From assembly GCA_001566295.1 (NCBI GenBank), contig KQ964248.1:1364001-1428000 (forward strand): DNA of 64,000 nucleotides, read 5' to 3'. Source of the stretch: Microdochium bolleyi. Lineage: Eukaryota; Ascomycota; Sordariomycetes; Xylariales; Microdochiaceae. A program made the translations under genes and the position numbers. The notes below the pieces were generated by a model. It made no database searches. It saw only the letters and a list, made by a program, of their open reading frames with translations, and was not told where the DNA came from. Positions within the stretch are counted from its first letter, which is position 1; each line of letters starts with the position of its first letter. Below are positions 1 to 13,171 of this stretch, piece after piece.

Positions 1-3000
1 GCGGAAGAATCCCCAACCACCTGAATGATGTACTGCTCTGGACGACGGCTGTGGTCAACACAATCGCCAACGAAGAGACGGGATGTTGCTGTGGTTTCGG
101 AGTCGACGGTGTGGCGGAGAAATAGTCGTCGGGGTGCAGGGCACAAAAGAGTGTGGTTGCTGCGAGATGCAAAGAGCGAAAGTGGTCAGGAAAAAGATGG
201 CAGCTCGGGAGACAAAGTCACACACAGTCACGCGCCTAGGGAGGAGCGAAAGGGTAGTGAGCGAACGATGAAGAAAAAGAGTGTACACGAGCTGTGTAAG
301 TGAGGTGTGTGTAAGACGGAGGTGAGGCGGATGTGAGCGGTCGGTCGGGGAGCAGAGGGCGCTGCATATCAGAGGTTGTGGCTTGGTGGAGCCTACAGGA
401 GCCCTGCAAGGTACAGCAACACCAGGAGCACGGCCATGGCACTACATCCTCGAGGCCTGCCAGGTACAGCAAACCTCTCAGGAGGCAGGTCTTGGCCACT
501 CGGGGAGCGTGCTCGCCTCGTACCAGGTACGCGCACAGCCCCTGGCCGTTAATTGCGACGGGGATGTGACCAGGGGCGGAAACCTGCCAGGGCCTCCATC
601 CCAGACCACAAGCAAGCGTCCACTCCAGTCTGGCGCCCAAGCGCTCACTCGCTCGAGCCACCACACCACCGCGTTGGGTGCCTCGCGTGCACTGCTGATG
701 CAATCAATATCTACAAAGCCACTGTGTATTTAGAGTGCGGAGGCCCTTTCTGGCCCTCCTACGGGTCTCCCCGGGGTGGCTAAGAAGCATAAAGCCGCTG
801 TCCTGTGCGGGTTGCTCGTTTTGGTCCCCAAGTCGTTGGAGCATCGCAACACCCCTGGTTGGCCATGTGTCCTGGGACATGATTCCATCCATGGACGAGC
901 GGACAACAGTCACCACAGGATAGTTGCGCCCAGTGTACTAGATGGTTGTGAACTGACATGGCCAGTACGGACTACGGATTGTGACGTACTCGCGGCCAAT
1001 TCAATATGCCTGAAGCATCTCAATGTCATATCGACGATCGGCTGTTTTGCCAGCGTGAAGCTACGCTGGCTGGTCCCCCCCGTGCCTGTGTCAGTGATCT
1101 CGAAGGCTGCAGGTGGCTTCTGCATGAGGGATCTGCCTCGGGCCCTGCCTGTAACAGCCACCCGCACCTGGCGCTACTGTCAGGGCCCGCCGTGATCCAT
1201 GCAAGCTCCTGCTCCTGCTGTGTGCACCGTCGTTTTGTCCATTCGTCTGCCCAGGTGGCTGGGACTCGAAGAGGGACGGCCAAGGGCGGAGGCCAGTGAG
1301 TTGCACAGAGACGGCGTCGCATCTTGTTGAAACAATAGACCTTCAGCTGATAGGAGGACTGGAGTTTCTCACGCGTTGCGCTTAAACGACCACGCTATCG
1401 GAACAAGGCTGTCTTGGCACTTGCCCGTTTCTCCAACGCTGCCGGTTTCAGGAACCGGGGGCATCCAACGCCACCATCGTGCTCTGTCCCTCTCCGCCCC
1501 GCGGCCACGGGTCAAGCTCAGGACTCAAGAGTCGAAGCTGGGCACAATCTTGGTGGTGGGACCCCTCCTCGCTCATCGCCATCTCCCAAGGCCCCTCATC
1601 TCCGGGTCCCAACACTGGATGCCTGCGACAGGCTGGCACGGCCCCAGGCTGGCGTGCACATCATGTCCCAATGGGCCTAGTCAGCCCTGGGGCATGGCCC
1701 ATCCGATCGCCGCTGTGTAATCAATGATGCTCGGCACACTGCGATGGCCAGGTATTTTTGGAATCGTCGGGGGTGGGCACCTACTGCTCGCAGTATATAC
1801 TTATCATACCTCAGCATGCTCACATGAGATCCGCATATCGCAATCTGTGCCTCCTCCGCAATGACGACAAGCGCGGCATGACGGCTCCCGCCGACAGCCG
1901 CGGGGAACTCGACGAGGCGGGTAGCGGTTGGAACTACCTCGTTCTTTGGTCTAGTATGGCTTGAACAGCGCCTGACTGCCTGTGCTTGCAGGCCAGATGC
2001 GCGGGTGTCCCGTTCCATGGGAAAATGGGACAATCCAAGCGACGGCCAAAACTCCATTGTTGGGGTTCTGGACCAGAGATGTGCATTGCTTCGCTCCTGG
2101 AACCAGTCATCTGGCGACTCCTAAGGAGGGGCCGGAAGTTAAGGGGCCGGCGCATGACGCAAAGTGTTTCGGCACTTGGCACCAGCGCAGCCATCTGGCC
2201 AATCAGAGCCCAGAACTCCTGTCTCAGCAGCCCCTTTGAGGCAGGCGCAACGACCCTGCTGCGCTTGGTCGCTCTTCCTTTCCCTCTGGGCAGGCACTCA
2301 GCTGACGCCTGACTGACTGCCAACGGCGACTCGCGACAACCAAGGCCCAGTCGCCGCACAAATAAATGCCAGCTTCTCGCGGCGGGCCCGGCCCAAATGC
2401 ATCAAGGTCGGATGAAAGATAGATAAAGTCCCCCGGCTTGGTCCGTCCAGACATTGGCGCCAGGCACGAGGAATTCCGTTGCCAAGTCAGCCAAGGACTT
2501 GGTGACAATTTTGGCAGCTTGAATTCCAAGAACCCACCTCCCTCTCGTGCCGTCTGATGGCATGTCCTTGAGAATCATGCACCCAGGACTTCCTGCGCGT
2601 TCCCACCTCTGTGTATTCTGTGCCGAGCGAGATTGTGGGCGAAACGTTCTCGCTCGCCAAGGCGACCGCCGGAGTTCCGGTATTGCCACGTCACCGATAG
2701 CCCAGCAGCCTCTTGTGTAGGCCTGCAGAGCGACGTTAGAGAGGTGTGCTGGCTAACTATTGTGGTTCTGCGTAAGAAATGTGTTGTCACCAAGTTGTCG
2801 TACCAAAGACACACGAGCTAAAAGTGCCTGCACGCGAACATGAACAGGTCTAGGAGGCTTTCTATCCCAGCTATATTGCTTCGGTGATCTATAGGCACAC
2901 TCTATGCATCACGAACCCAACGAATCAGGTAGCTTGCTTATTGTCCTTACATCTTTATCCTGCAACCAGGAGTCTGATCAGAGCTGTGGAGGATCACACT

Positions 3001-5996
3001 TACTGGCTCGACGACAATGAACAGAGACAGCGGAGCGATCCGAATGCAAGGCCGGGTCACCCTGCAGCATCGTATATCGACCTACACCGCGGGGCTTGCC
3101 AGTCAAGCACGATCGCAGATAATATGACCGATCTGCCGGCTTCTCAGCGTTACTGTGGGACACACAAAAGTGACCAGACAGTCAGTCACTTCGTCGCTGG
3201 TCCGGTGACACAATGAGCTGTCACGAAACCCGGGGGTGGTGGCTGGTCAGAGCATTTTGTGCACGAGGCGGGTTCCCGTAACATGCGAGCTGCCGCGCTA
3301 GGTAAAGCAAACCGCCTATTCATTTACACAAGCAATCATGCTGGGTGATTGGCTCTTTTCTGGTGAGGAGCATTCTGTTGTTGGCATCCGCATCTGACTG
3401 GGCAAAGAAGTGCTGGCTATCTTGGCCCTCCTTCATGACACAGAATGCAGGACTTCAGAATCGGAAAAGTTGACTGCTATTTGATCCGTGTGGCCCGGTC
3501 GCATCAAACAAACATGCCATGTCTGCTCTGTAGAGTTTCGTGACCCAGCTCCTCAGAGATACACTACCAGCAGTATTTTTTTCTACGCATGGGTCAATAG
3601 ATACAAACGAACGGTGGAGTCCTTGTTAACCGTGTTCACACAAGCTTCAGCCTGTGCCAGGCGGCAGATATTCGAAGGTAACCGGCCGATCATAGTCCCT
3701 GGCTATGCTTTACTGAGACACAGGACCCCCGACTGCAGGACCGGGGATTTCAGCCCTGTTCGTGTGTGAAAACTGTTCTTTCGTCCAGCGGGAAGCCCGC
3801 TTGAGGTAGCATTTGCTGACATTGCTACAATCGCTAAAGATAAGAACAGGATGGACATATCTGAATAAACTTTTGACTTGCGTTGTCTGTGAAGTACCTT
3901 CAACGACCTGGCACACAGCACTCAGTGCTGGGTCGGCACGAACATAGTCAGTAGGAGGAGACCTACATTCTTGATTGTGTTATCCCGGCTTCGAAGGCCA
4001 GCATCAGCCACAGAGCTACCTCTCAGTGTACCGATAGTGAGCGTCACGGCCTCAGTGGCAGTTACTACGGCTGGAGATGTCCTATTCGTGGTGGTAGTTA
4101 CTGTGATTTTGACGTTAGAGTGGTCGTTCGGGTGTTAATCTGCATCGAGCTCGTAGTCATTGTCGGGGTCGTCGTGGTGGATATTGCGATCACCTCGTTG
4201 GCTGATGCCCCAGTTGTTGTCGTGTCGGTGATAGTGTCGTCTCCATGGCAGGATCACCTATGATTGTTGTCATGACCGTCGCCACGAAATCAGTCTGGGT
4301 TGTCGTGCCCGTGACACTCGTCGATATTGATCTTGTAGGTGTCATGGGCATATGCGGAATCTGGAGTCACAGTATGGCGCGTGGTCTATCGGTGTCTGTG
4401 CAGCCGATGCGTACTGATGTCCCGCACAAGGCCATGCCGAGTGACCATCAGCCACGGGACCTAGGAGGAATAGGAATAGCTGGATTTACAATCTCGTCGT
4501 TGGTATTGATATTTAGTCAGGGCTAGCTTGGAAAGCATCAACCTTGAACATGCGGAGAATCCGGACGGTGTGATACCTCATGTTGAGGTTCACCATAAGT
4601 CAAATACGCCTGGCGTTGTCGAAGTCAGATAGATTTGTGGTCTCGACATTGCGGATCAAATTTTTGAGAAATTCACCATGTCAAGTTCCCGCCGGACTTC
4701 ATGCGGTCACGCTTTGGATGAATGATTTACTCCCACTTCCTACGACTATCGATGCAACTAGAGGTCTCGTAATAGAGACAACAGTGTGTTAGTTAAGCGT
4801 GTTATCTAAGTGCATACAGTCCATTGCTTTAGGAGTCGCTGTGAACGAACCCGAGTGAGTGAGGAGCCATCGCGGCTTCAGTTGCTGTCATCATCTGTTG
4901 GGCTGGGAGAGTTGAGTTGTCATACTGCACTAAGTTTCCATGAGAATTCCAGGGTAATCTCGAGGGTGCCAGCTTTATATCAAGGCTATTGGCTGGAGCT
5001 CAGGTCTATATCAGTATTCAATCCCTGATGCTGTTGCTAAATCTTGAGTTGTGGCTTTCTGCTTGTATGTGAAAATCTGACACGTGGGTTGGAGATACAA
5101 TTCCAGACAATGTTCAAAGCATAATCACAGTTCCAAGCAATTGAGGGTCAAAAATCGAACCGAGAATGAACACGTTGATAACCCAGGTATTTGAATATCG
5201 GAAACAAAAATCAAAGCCTCGTGCCATGGAGGATCAGAACACTCGCTGTGCCTACGTCAGCTCGAGTAACCGTTCAGCAGAAGCAAACATCTACAGCTTG
5301 AGTGTCTTGCGCATTCACCCTGCTCATCTCAGCCATTATGCGCGTTCAGCTTATGTGCCTGAAGAAACCTTATTGCTCGCTGCAATTGACCGTGCTGTTT
5401 CGGTCTGGCAAGCTTGGTTTCGCAGATCCAGGAGGCAGCCTCGGCTACAACTTTGCCAGACTCTGCATGGGAGCACGCAACACGCCGCACAATCTAGTTC
5501 AAGTTTCTCACCGGAACACAATGGTGATTGCCAAGCATCGACTTTAGCATCAGATAGCAAAACGACGTTCTGAACCAAATTGTTCATGAAGTCCGGGTAC
5601 ATATACTCAACGATCTGGGTGTCCTACCAGGTGAAGATCTCTGCAGCCGTGGCAGACATTATGTGCTCACCAGGACCTCGCCGGAGATGGTTTGGATTAT
5701 CGAAGAAAAATAGCTGAGCAGCAATACAGAAAAGTTGCGTGCCGTGAGAGACTGCCACAGAGCTCAAACAACGAAGGGCCTGCTTACATAATTGATAGCC
5801 ACCCTACTTTGACCCCACGCGACTCCCCTCAGGTCGGCTTGACCCTGAACGGTCTTGGCATCTCGAACCCACCCACCACAGCTACGGCATCACCCGCCTG
5901 GTCGTCCTGCACAACTACCCATTGGATCATGCTCCTGCCTCGCCTCTTCACATATTCGCCCTCATGACATGAAAGCTCGACCTAGCCGGTGCAGCG
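1..5996. other. Gene-poor stretch upstream of the SWA2-like gene
   Basis: I see no convincing gene here. Open frames on both strands are short, lack recognisable domains and do not join across consensus introns. Between about 3.9 and 5.6 kb the minus strand holds traces of a decayed coding sequence, listed separately. The last few hundred bases before 5997 should contain the promoter and leader of the SWA2-like gene. Confidence 0.6.
4010..4350 (-). pseudogene. Degenerate Thr/Ser-rich coding relic
   Basis: On the minus strand, fragments in more than one frame read as Thr-rich protein, with runs such as ISTTTTPTMTTSS and TVTTTTNRTSPAVVTATEA. Stop codons and frame changes interrupt them. Such runs are typical of the O-glycosylated stalks of fungal cell-wall or secreted proteins. 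No intact flanking domain is recognisable. A Cys-containing open stretch on the same strand near 5.35-5.60 kb could belong to the same relic, but that is a guess. Chance low-complexity sequence is the alternative. Confidence 0.3.
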
Positions 5997-8831
5997 ATGG
6001 ATGATCTCTCGGGACTCGACTGGTCCAAGTCGACCACCCAGTCCAACACCGCCTACTACAGCAGCACAGGCTCCCGACCGCTCCAGCCCCCGGCCTCCTA
6101 TCCCTCGTTGCGACCGACTCCGTCCCCTCAGACATCGGGTCGCGGCACGCCCCTGTCCACGCAGAACTCGGGATTCAAGGCCCCGCAAGCTGCCACTTCG
6201 AAGCCAGCCGGCGATAGCTTCAGCAACCTCGTCAGCTTCAGCGGTGCCAAAAGCAACACCAACCTCAGCCTCCGAGAGCGGCAGCAGCAGCTAGAGGATG
6301 AGAAGAGACGCAAGGCGGAACAGCAGCAGAGCAACCTCCAGTCCCAGTATGGAGGAGGCCAGTTTTGGGACAGCTTAGGCCAGGGCTCGTCTCAGGCCTC
6401 CCGAACAGCCTCGCCAGCCGCGTTCGCTGCCAAATCCAGCACGCTTCCTGCCAGCAATGACGAGGACGACCTCTTTGCAGCGTTTAACAAGAACACTAAG
6501 GTCGACAACTCGAGCCACTACCCACCTCCGCCCTCGACCGGTCCCTCTGGCAAGAACACACCGTCCAATGCAGGCCGCCTTGACCTGAGCACTGCCAGCG
6601 CGTGGGTTCCTCCTCAGACAGGGAGTGGCGGGGCGGGTTTCGACGACGACGACGACCCATTCGGCTTGAACAAGGTCAAACCGGCGCCAGCGCGACAACA
6701 AGTTGCAGTAGCAACAGCTGGTTCCGACGAGGATGATGATCTGCTCGGAGACCTTGGCAAGCCTGTTGATCAGGTCCGAAAGAAGGCACAGTCACAGGCT
6801 CAAACACTGCAGAGTCAGACACCAAGGCCGATAGAAGACTCGTCCTCCGACGAGGACGAGCCGCGGTCCCAGCGGCCGCAACGGCCTGGAGGTGGAGGCT
6901 CAGATCCGTTCGACAAGGCTGTAGCCGAGCTCGTAGATATGGGCTTCACTCCCGAGAATGCTCGGCGTGGCTTAACCGAGAGCGGTGCGGGGCTGAATGT
7001 ACAGGCTGCTGTTGGTTGGCTGCTCGACGATGCCCATCGCCAGGCGCGAAAGGACAAAAGCACACCGCGCGACTCGCCCGCAGATCGGGTCAGGAGAGAA
7101 GAGGGCAGCCAGTCTCGTCGGAACGGAAGTCCTGCATGGATGAGAGACGATCAGGATGGCGGCCGGGATCCGCGCCAAGATGTCAGCTCGCACAACACTG
7201 GTGAAGATTTGTCAAAGAAGGCTGCTCAGATGGGTTCAAGCTTCCTCAAGACTGCCAACTCCTTATGGAAGACTGGATCGAAGCAGGTTCAGAAGGCGTA
7301 CGCAGACTTCCAGCAAGAAGGCGGAGACCCTAGCCAACCGAAATGGATGCGCAATGCTCAACAGGCGAGCGAGCCATCCGCGAGAGACGGCTTGCCAGCT
7401 GGGACCGATGAAGCCATGATGCTGGAATCCGGTGGACGATCTGTGCCTAAACAACCACCGCGTCCGAGCAACTCCAGAGGCCCTAGCTCGCAGGAGCGCG
7501 TGTCTTCACTGCCGAACAGACCTTCATCAGGACAGAGCGTTCCGAGATGGCAGCAGACAGCTACGCCACCACCAGATTCTAGGTCCCGCCTCAACAAGCT
7601 AGCTGCCGAGGAGCAAAGCGCCCAGGCATATGTCAGCCCGGCCAGGAGGAAAAAGACCCCGGTGCCCGCTCAGCCTGCGCCTGAAACAGAACATGACCTG
7701 CTGTTTGGGACGACTGAACCAGTAAGACCACAAGCAGCTCCACAGAGTGCAAGCCGGGCGGCGCAATCTTCGGCGCAGCCTGCGCGACCTGTTCAATCAC
7801 GACCAATTGTGACACGGCCCTCGCCTACGACGCGCAAGATCCCAGCCGTGGCGCCTGGTGTCCTGGAGGCTTCATCAAGGCATCGCGGGGAAGGCACAGC
7901 CCACTTCAAGCGCGGCGACTACGACGCCGCCCACACGTCTTATACGAACTCGTTGTCTGGGGTTCCCCAGACGCATCCCCTGTGCATCGTGCTTTTGACA
8001 AACCGCGCTCTTACAGCTCTGAAGACGGGCAGTCCGAAGCAAGCTGTGTCTGATGCCGATGCCGCCTTGGGTATCATCGGTGCGTCGCGGGGCGAAGGCG
8101 AAAAGGTGACCGTTGGGCCAGGTGAGGAACGAGATATGAAGGATCTTTACGGAAAGGCGCTTAGCAGAAAGGCGGAGGCTCTAGAGCAAATGGAGAAGTG
8201 GGCAGATGCTTCCAGCATATGGCAGCTTGCTGTTGAAGGAGGCGTGGGTGGCTCAAATGCCATTGCGGGTCGACAAAGATGCCAGAACGCATTGGCTCCC
8301 AAGCCGAAGGCGCCAGCGAAACCGCCGCAAGCAGCTAGACCACGACCAAAGCCCTCGGCCATGTCGGATTTGACATCTCAGAAGAGCTCCGAGGCAGTAC
8401 AACGGCTAAGGGAAGCCAACAAGGCTGCCGAGGCGGCTGACGACGAGAAGTTTGCCTTGAGCGAGAAAATCGACGCTCGTGTATCGGCTTGGCGGGACGG
8501 CAAGCGAGACAACTTGCGTGCGCTAATCGGCAGTCTCGACCAAGTTTTGTGGGAAGGCAGCGGGTGGAAGAAGGTCGGCATGCATGAGCTGGTGCTGGCC
8601 AACAAGGTCAAAATCAGCTACATGAAGGCTATTGCGAAATGCCATCCGGACAAGGTGAGTGTGGCCCGTCCAATGCACCCATCTCTAATGCTTTAACGCC
8701 GTGTTTATACTGACTGTATTCGAATCTAGTTGCCACAAGGCGCAAGCACTGAAGTCCAGCTTATTGCAGCTATAGTGTTTGCAACGCTGAACGAGAGCTG
8801 GGACAAATTCAAGGCTGAGAACAATCTGTGA
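5997..8831 (+). CDS. SWA2: SWA2/auxilin-like clathrin uncoating co-chaperone (UBA-TPR-J domain)
   Basis: The predicted protein has 919 residues in two exons, 5997-8654 and 8730-8831. The 75-nt intron has donor GTGAGT and acceptor CTAG with a CTGAC branch-like motif. The first 300 residues are low-complexity and rich in Ser, Gln and Asp. A UBA domain lies at about residues 303-346 (VAELVDMGFTPENARRGL). TPR-like helices lie at about 627-770 (AHFKRGDYDAAHTSYTNSL). A C-terminal J domain carries HPD at 883-885. This domain order is that of yeast Swa2, which recruits Hsp70 to strip clathrin from vesicles and also acts in ER inheritance. The intron falls directly after the HPDK codons, so an intron-blind model loses the last J-domain helix. 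The first in-frame ATG gives the acidic MDDLSGLDWS start. Identification is firm; the cellular role is inferred from the family. Confidence 0.9.
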
Positions 8832-10521
8832 AACAAAAACTCACACAAGGAGGTTACATGACGCAAGATAAAAGACAAGAAATCGATCAAGCTACGGCCA
8901 GGCATGAGACATTCAAGGAATCCCATCCGAACTTGCTATGCACTTTCCTTTAACCTTCGCGGACAAAGTGCGAATCTGGATCCCCATAAGGTGACACAAT
9001 GTTCGACCGTCACGCAGCATCTGTACCGTTGACTGCGAAATTGATGACAACTATCTCCTGACAAACTGATAATCCAGTGCTGCCAGACATGCAGCGATGC
9101 ACTACCACGCAAGTCTACTGTTTTGCGCGCACGCTCTTCTGGTGGCGAGACACGGGTGACTGTCTCGCCAGCACAACGGCGGTGCAAAGTCACCATGGTC
9201 CTGGTCCTGGCGGGGTTCGGAATTGCTGTTTCGGGTAATCCGGCGCTCGTGAGCGACCAAGCCTCCGGATCTCGGCCAGCTGGTCGCGTGTCGGGGCTTT
9301 CCACAATAACCCGAAGCAATGGTTGGAGCTCACGCTAATCGCCCGTGGAGCTCAAGTGCCGACGATCTCCTCATTGGCCCACCAAACAGTTGCTCCCAGA
9401 AGGCGAGCTGGAGGTGAGTAAGGGCACAACTTTATTGTCGGCTTTGCTGAGTCGCAATTGTTTACACGGACTGCATCATGTTGTCAGAGTATGCTGACGT
9501 TGTAGACCCCCATGGATCATGAGAATCGTCCGCAGGAACGGGGCCTATGGCACGTTGTCATCGGCATGACTCGCCGAGGAACGGGGCGCCCTATGACGTA
9601 ACTTCAGCACCATACAGGCAGTTCCAGCGGAGAACCCCATCTCCCGCTTGTAGACTTGACGACTGGTGGACCTCTGCAGTGGGACGCAGGCCGGCTAACA
9701 TGGAAGTTTTCCATCTAGAACTACGTCGTGTTCCGCTTCGACGGTATGTGCGGCGAGCTTGGAAGGCCAATTTACCCGCTGGACCTCACAGCAACCTTCG
9801 AGAGTGAGGCCGACGTGTGCCATGTCGGACGGTCAAGTCTCATCAGTACCAGCCACTGCCGAGATGCGCAAGTGCCGACTCGTGATCCCCAGCTCAGGCA
9901 GTCCATTGTCGGCTCCACCGATGGAGTCGTCATACCTCGCTCTCCACGATCCCACACTCTCCCTCCAGTGATCAGCACGAGCCAACCCGCGCACAAGCAT
10001 GTCCTGCATCTCTCGCGTGCCCACGGGGCCCCCAGATCCATGGGGAACCGCAAGCCGGCCCTTGTTGGGCGACCGGTTGTCCTCTTTGGTCAACCCACAA
10101 GGATGCCGCCTCAGCATGCAGGTGCCATCGTGCCATGCAGCCGGCCTCCCGCAACGGGCTTGACTAGACTTAGGTCTGGAGAGTTTCGGAGGTGATCAGC
10201 GCCTCCGAGAACCACCCACCGAGTCGGACTTCTGTGAGACGTAATCCATCGGCCCTTGACCTGCCGAAGAAGTTTTGATGGTCCACCCGTCGTGCTTTTG
10301 TACAAAAGGTGCACTGCCCCAGTCTTTCATCAACGGTCTCGTCTTAGACCGCATCCTACCAGAACTGCAGCCGATCCTGTGTGGATGAGCTATCGACGAC
10401 TGCACTGTCCCCCAACTCGAGACTACCGCATACGAACACTGGATGCCGCAAAATTATGTTATCAACTCAAGCCCGACTCGCAACGAATATCTCTAGACGT
10501 TGATCACCATCTTCGCCCACG
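8832..10521. other. Intergenic region between SWA2 and the sugar transporter
   Basis: This 1.7-kb region has only short open frames on both strands with no domain I recognise. It should include the SWA2 3' end and the transporter promoter. I could not assign specific regulatory sites. Confidence 0.5.
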
Positions 10522-12690
10522 ATGCCTTACTTCGGCCTCCGAGGCAAGAGCCTCAACTATGCTGTGACCATCATCGCTGGCGTTGACTTTCTCCTCTTTG
10601 GCTTCGACCAGGGCGTGATGGGAGGTGAGAATCGAATACCCACGTTTTCCTGCTATGCCAGTGCTAACAAAATCTAGGGATCCTGACCATGGAACAGTTC
10701 CTGACAGAGTTCCCTCAAGTCTGGCCTGAAGACCCGAGCGTGACGGACCCAAGTGTCACTTCGTACCGCGCCACTGTCCAGGGCATCACCGTGGGTTCGT
10801 ACAACTTGGGGTGTTTCCTCGGCGCCTGCATCACGATCTTCATTGGCAATCCACTGGGCCGCAAGCGCATGATCATGCTGGGTACTTCGCTCATGGTCGT
10901 TGGTGCCATTCTCCAGGCCTCTGCAACCACGATGGAGCAGCTTATCATTGGACGTATCATTACTGGTCTCGGAAATGGCGGTAACACCTCGACGGTGCCC
11001 ACTTGGCAGTCCGAGACAAGCCATGCTCATAACCGCGGGAAGCTGGTGATGATCGAGGGTGCCCTGATCACATGCGGTGTCATGCTTTCATACTGGTGAG
11101 TTGAGGCACACGGACGCAGATTTTGAGGTCCGATAGCTGACAGTGGCACTGCTCGATTCTTGCAGGGTCGATTTGGGTTTCAGCTTCGTCCAGAGCTCTG
11201 CGGCCTGGCGGACACCGCTCGCTTTCCAGCTCATCTTCTGCTTCTTCATCCTGGCCTTCATCTGGAATCTCCCAGAGTCTCCGCGCTGGTTGATTCTGAA
11301 GAAGAAGGACAGCCAGGCCAAGGAGGTCCTGGCTTTGCTGAACGATGTCGAGATCTCCCACAAGAAAGTCGAGGATGAGTACACGGCCATCCGCGAGACG
11401 GTGGCTGAGATGTCCAAGGGCAGTTTCTCAGACCTCTTCTCCAACGACATGGATCGCAACTTCCACCGCAGCATGTTGGCTTACTGGTCGCAGGTCTTCC
11501 AGCAGGTACGTTAGCTCAACCTCTACACATCCACCATGACAGATTGAACAGCTGCTGACGCCTAATCCTCAGATCTCGGGCATCAACCTTATCACGTACT
11601 ACGCCCCCGTCATCTACCGCAACCTCGGCATCTCGCCTTTCATGTCGCTCCTGCTCGGCGCGCTCAACGGCACAGAGTATTTCCTCGCCAGTTGGCCGTC
11701 CGTGTTCCTCGTGGAGCGCGTGGGCCGCCGCAAGCTCATGCTCTTCGGCAGCATCGGCCAGGCCGCGACCATGGCCATCCTCGCGGGCGTCAACTCGCGC
11801 CCGGATAACGCCTCGGCCAACATCGCCGCCATCGTGTTCCTCTTCGTCTTCAACACCTTCTTCGCGGTCGGGTGGCTCGGCATGTCCTGGCTGTACCCGA
11901 CCGAGATCCTGACGACGAGGATCAGGGCGCCGGCGAATGCGCTGAGCACTTCTGGTAAGTCGATCCGGAACGCTCATGATCTATTGGCGCTGATTTTTGA
12001 CCCGCTTCTCTCTTCTCTCTAGCAAACTGGATCTTCAACTTCTTGGTAGGTTCATCCCAGACAAGTCCTGTCCTTCACGGGAGCACTTCTAACGTGAAAC
12101 TCTGGAAAACAGATCGTCATGGTCACGCCCATAGCCTTCGACAGCATCAAGTGGCAGACCTACATCGTCTTCGCCGTGATCAACGCGGCCATCGTGCCCT
12201 GCGTGTACTTCTTCTACCCCGAGACCGCCGGGCGATCGCTCGAGGAGATGGACGCGTATGTCTCTTTTACTTCTTGCCCTCCCCTTCCTCGACCTTCTTC
12301 AAGCCCCGCTTTCAAATGTGCTCTTCGGTGAGAGCTCATCGTCCATTTTTGTATCTTTGACTAACACGGACCCTCCACCTCAGCATCTTCCACAAGACCC
12401 AAGGCAAGAAGGGCTACTTCGACGTCGTGCGCATCGCCCGCGACGAGCCCCGCCGGTACGGCAAGCACGGCGAGGTGCTCATCTCGTACCGGGAGACCGA
12501 GGAGCACAAGCGGCACCTGTCGGTCGCCGAGCAGGGCGGCGCCGGCGGTCATGGCATCGAGCACCACGAGAACCCCCACGACAGCAACAGCGACAACCAG
12601 CACCGTCGCGGTGGTGGCAGTCGTGGCGGCGAGAGCCCTGGTGGCAACAGCTCCGAGGGTATTGTGCAGACGGGGCGCAGTCAGGTGTAG
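10522..12690 (+). CDS. MFS sugar transporter (hexose/disaccharide permease type)
   Basis: The model has seven exons: 10522-10624, 10678-11095, 11166-11505, 11573-11954, 12023-12045, 12113-12255 and 12384-12690. It encodes 571 residues. All six introns have GT-AG ends and the frame is continuous. Family signatures are in order: N-terminal helix with FLLFGFDQGVMGG, loop 2-3 NPLGRKR, loop 6 NLPESPRW, QQISGINLITYY in helix 7, VGRRK in loop 8-9, PTEILTTRIRAPANALSTS, and PETAGRSLEEMDAIF after the last helix. These place it in the sugar porter family (PF00083), a 12-helix plasma-membrane proton/sugar carrier or facilitator. The hydrophilic tail after about residue 480 is long and rich in His, Gly, Ser and Asn. 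Exon 5 is only 23 nt. The substrate cannot be read from sequence. Confidence 0.92.
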
Positions 12691-13171
12691 ACCACCAAAT
12701 TAGCAATGAGATGTAGGGCTGCTATCAGATCGTCCGGGCGATCGACTCGAACGACTCCCCAGGGGTCGTGCATGCGGGAAAGTGCTGGCATGGCTACCTG
12801 TGCGTTCGTCTTAAGGTTAGACAAGTAATTGTCCTGCTCGCATGAGCGTAGAAACCCGCATACATTGGTCGCTTTTCTAGTACTATAGTTCGATACAATC
12901 GCTGTTCAGAGGCGCGCAACAGCTGTAGATAAGGAACACTCTGTACGAGGTGTACCATTTCTTAAGTGGGTATCTTATGTCTCTTGTTACATATCGTTGA
13001 CACCTTGTGCCTTCCCTGAGTGCTTTGCGCCTTGGGGCGGACGTTTTCGAGCTACACTACTTGCGTAGAGTGCGAGGGCCTCAAATGATATTGTGTCTCT
13101 TAGATGCCACTCATCACACTGGTGCCACTTCGTCTTCTTTACCCGGACCCGCCACGAGAGCCTTAGAGGCA
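12691..13171. other. Convergent 3' region between sugar transporter and pICln gene
   Basis: Two genes end toward each other across 481 nt. I see no coding sequence or tRNA. It should hold both 3' UTRs. Confidence 0.6.
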
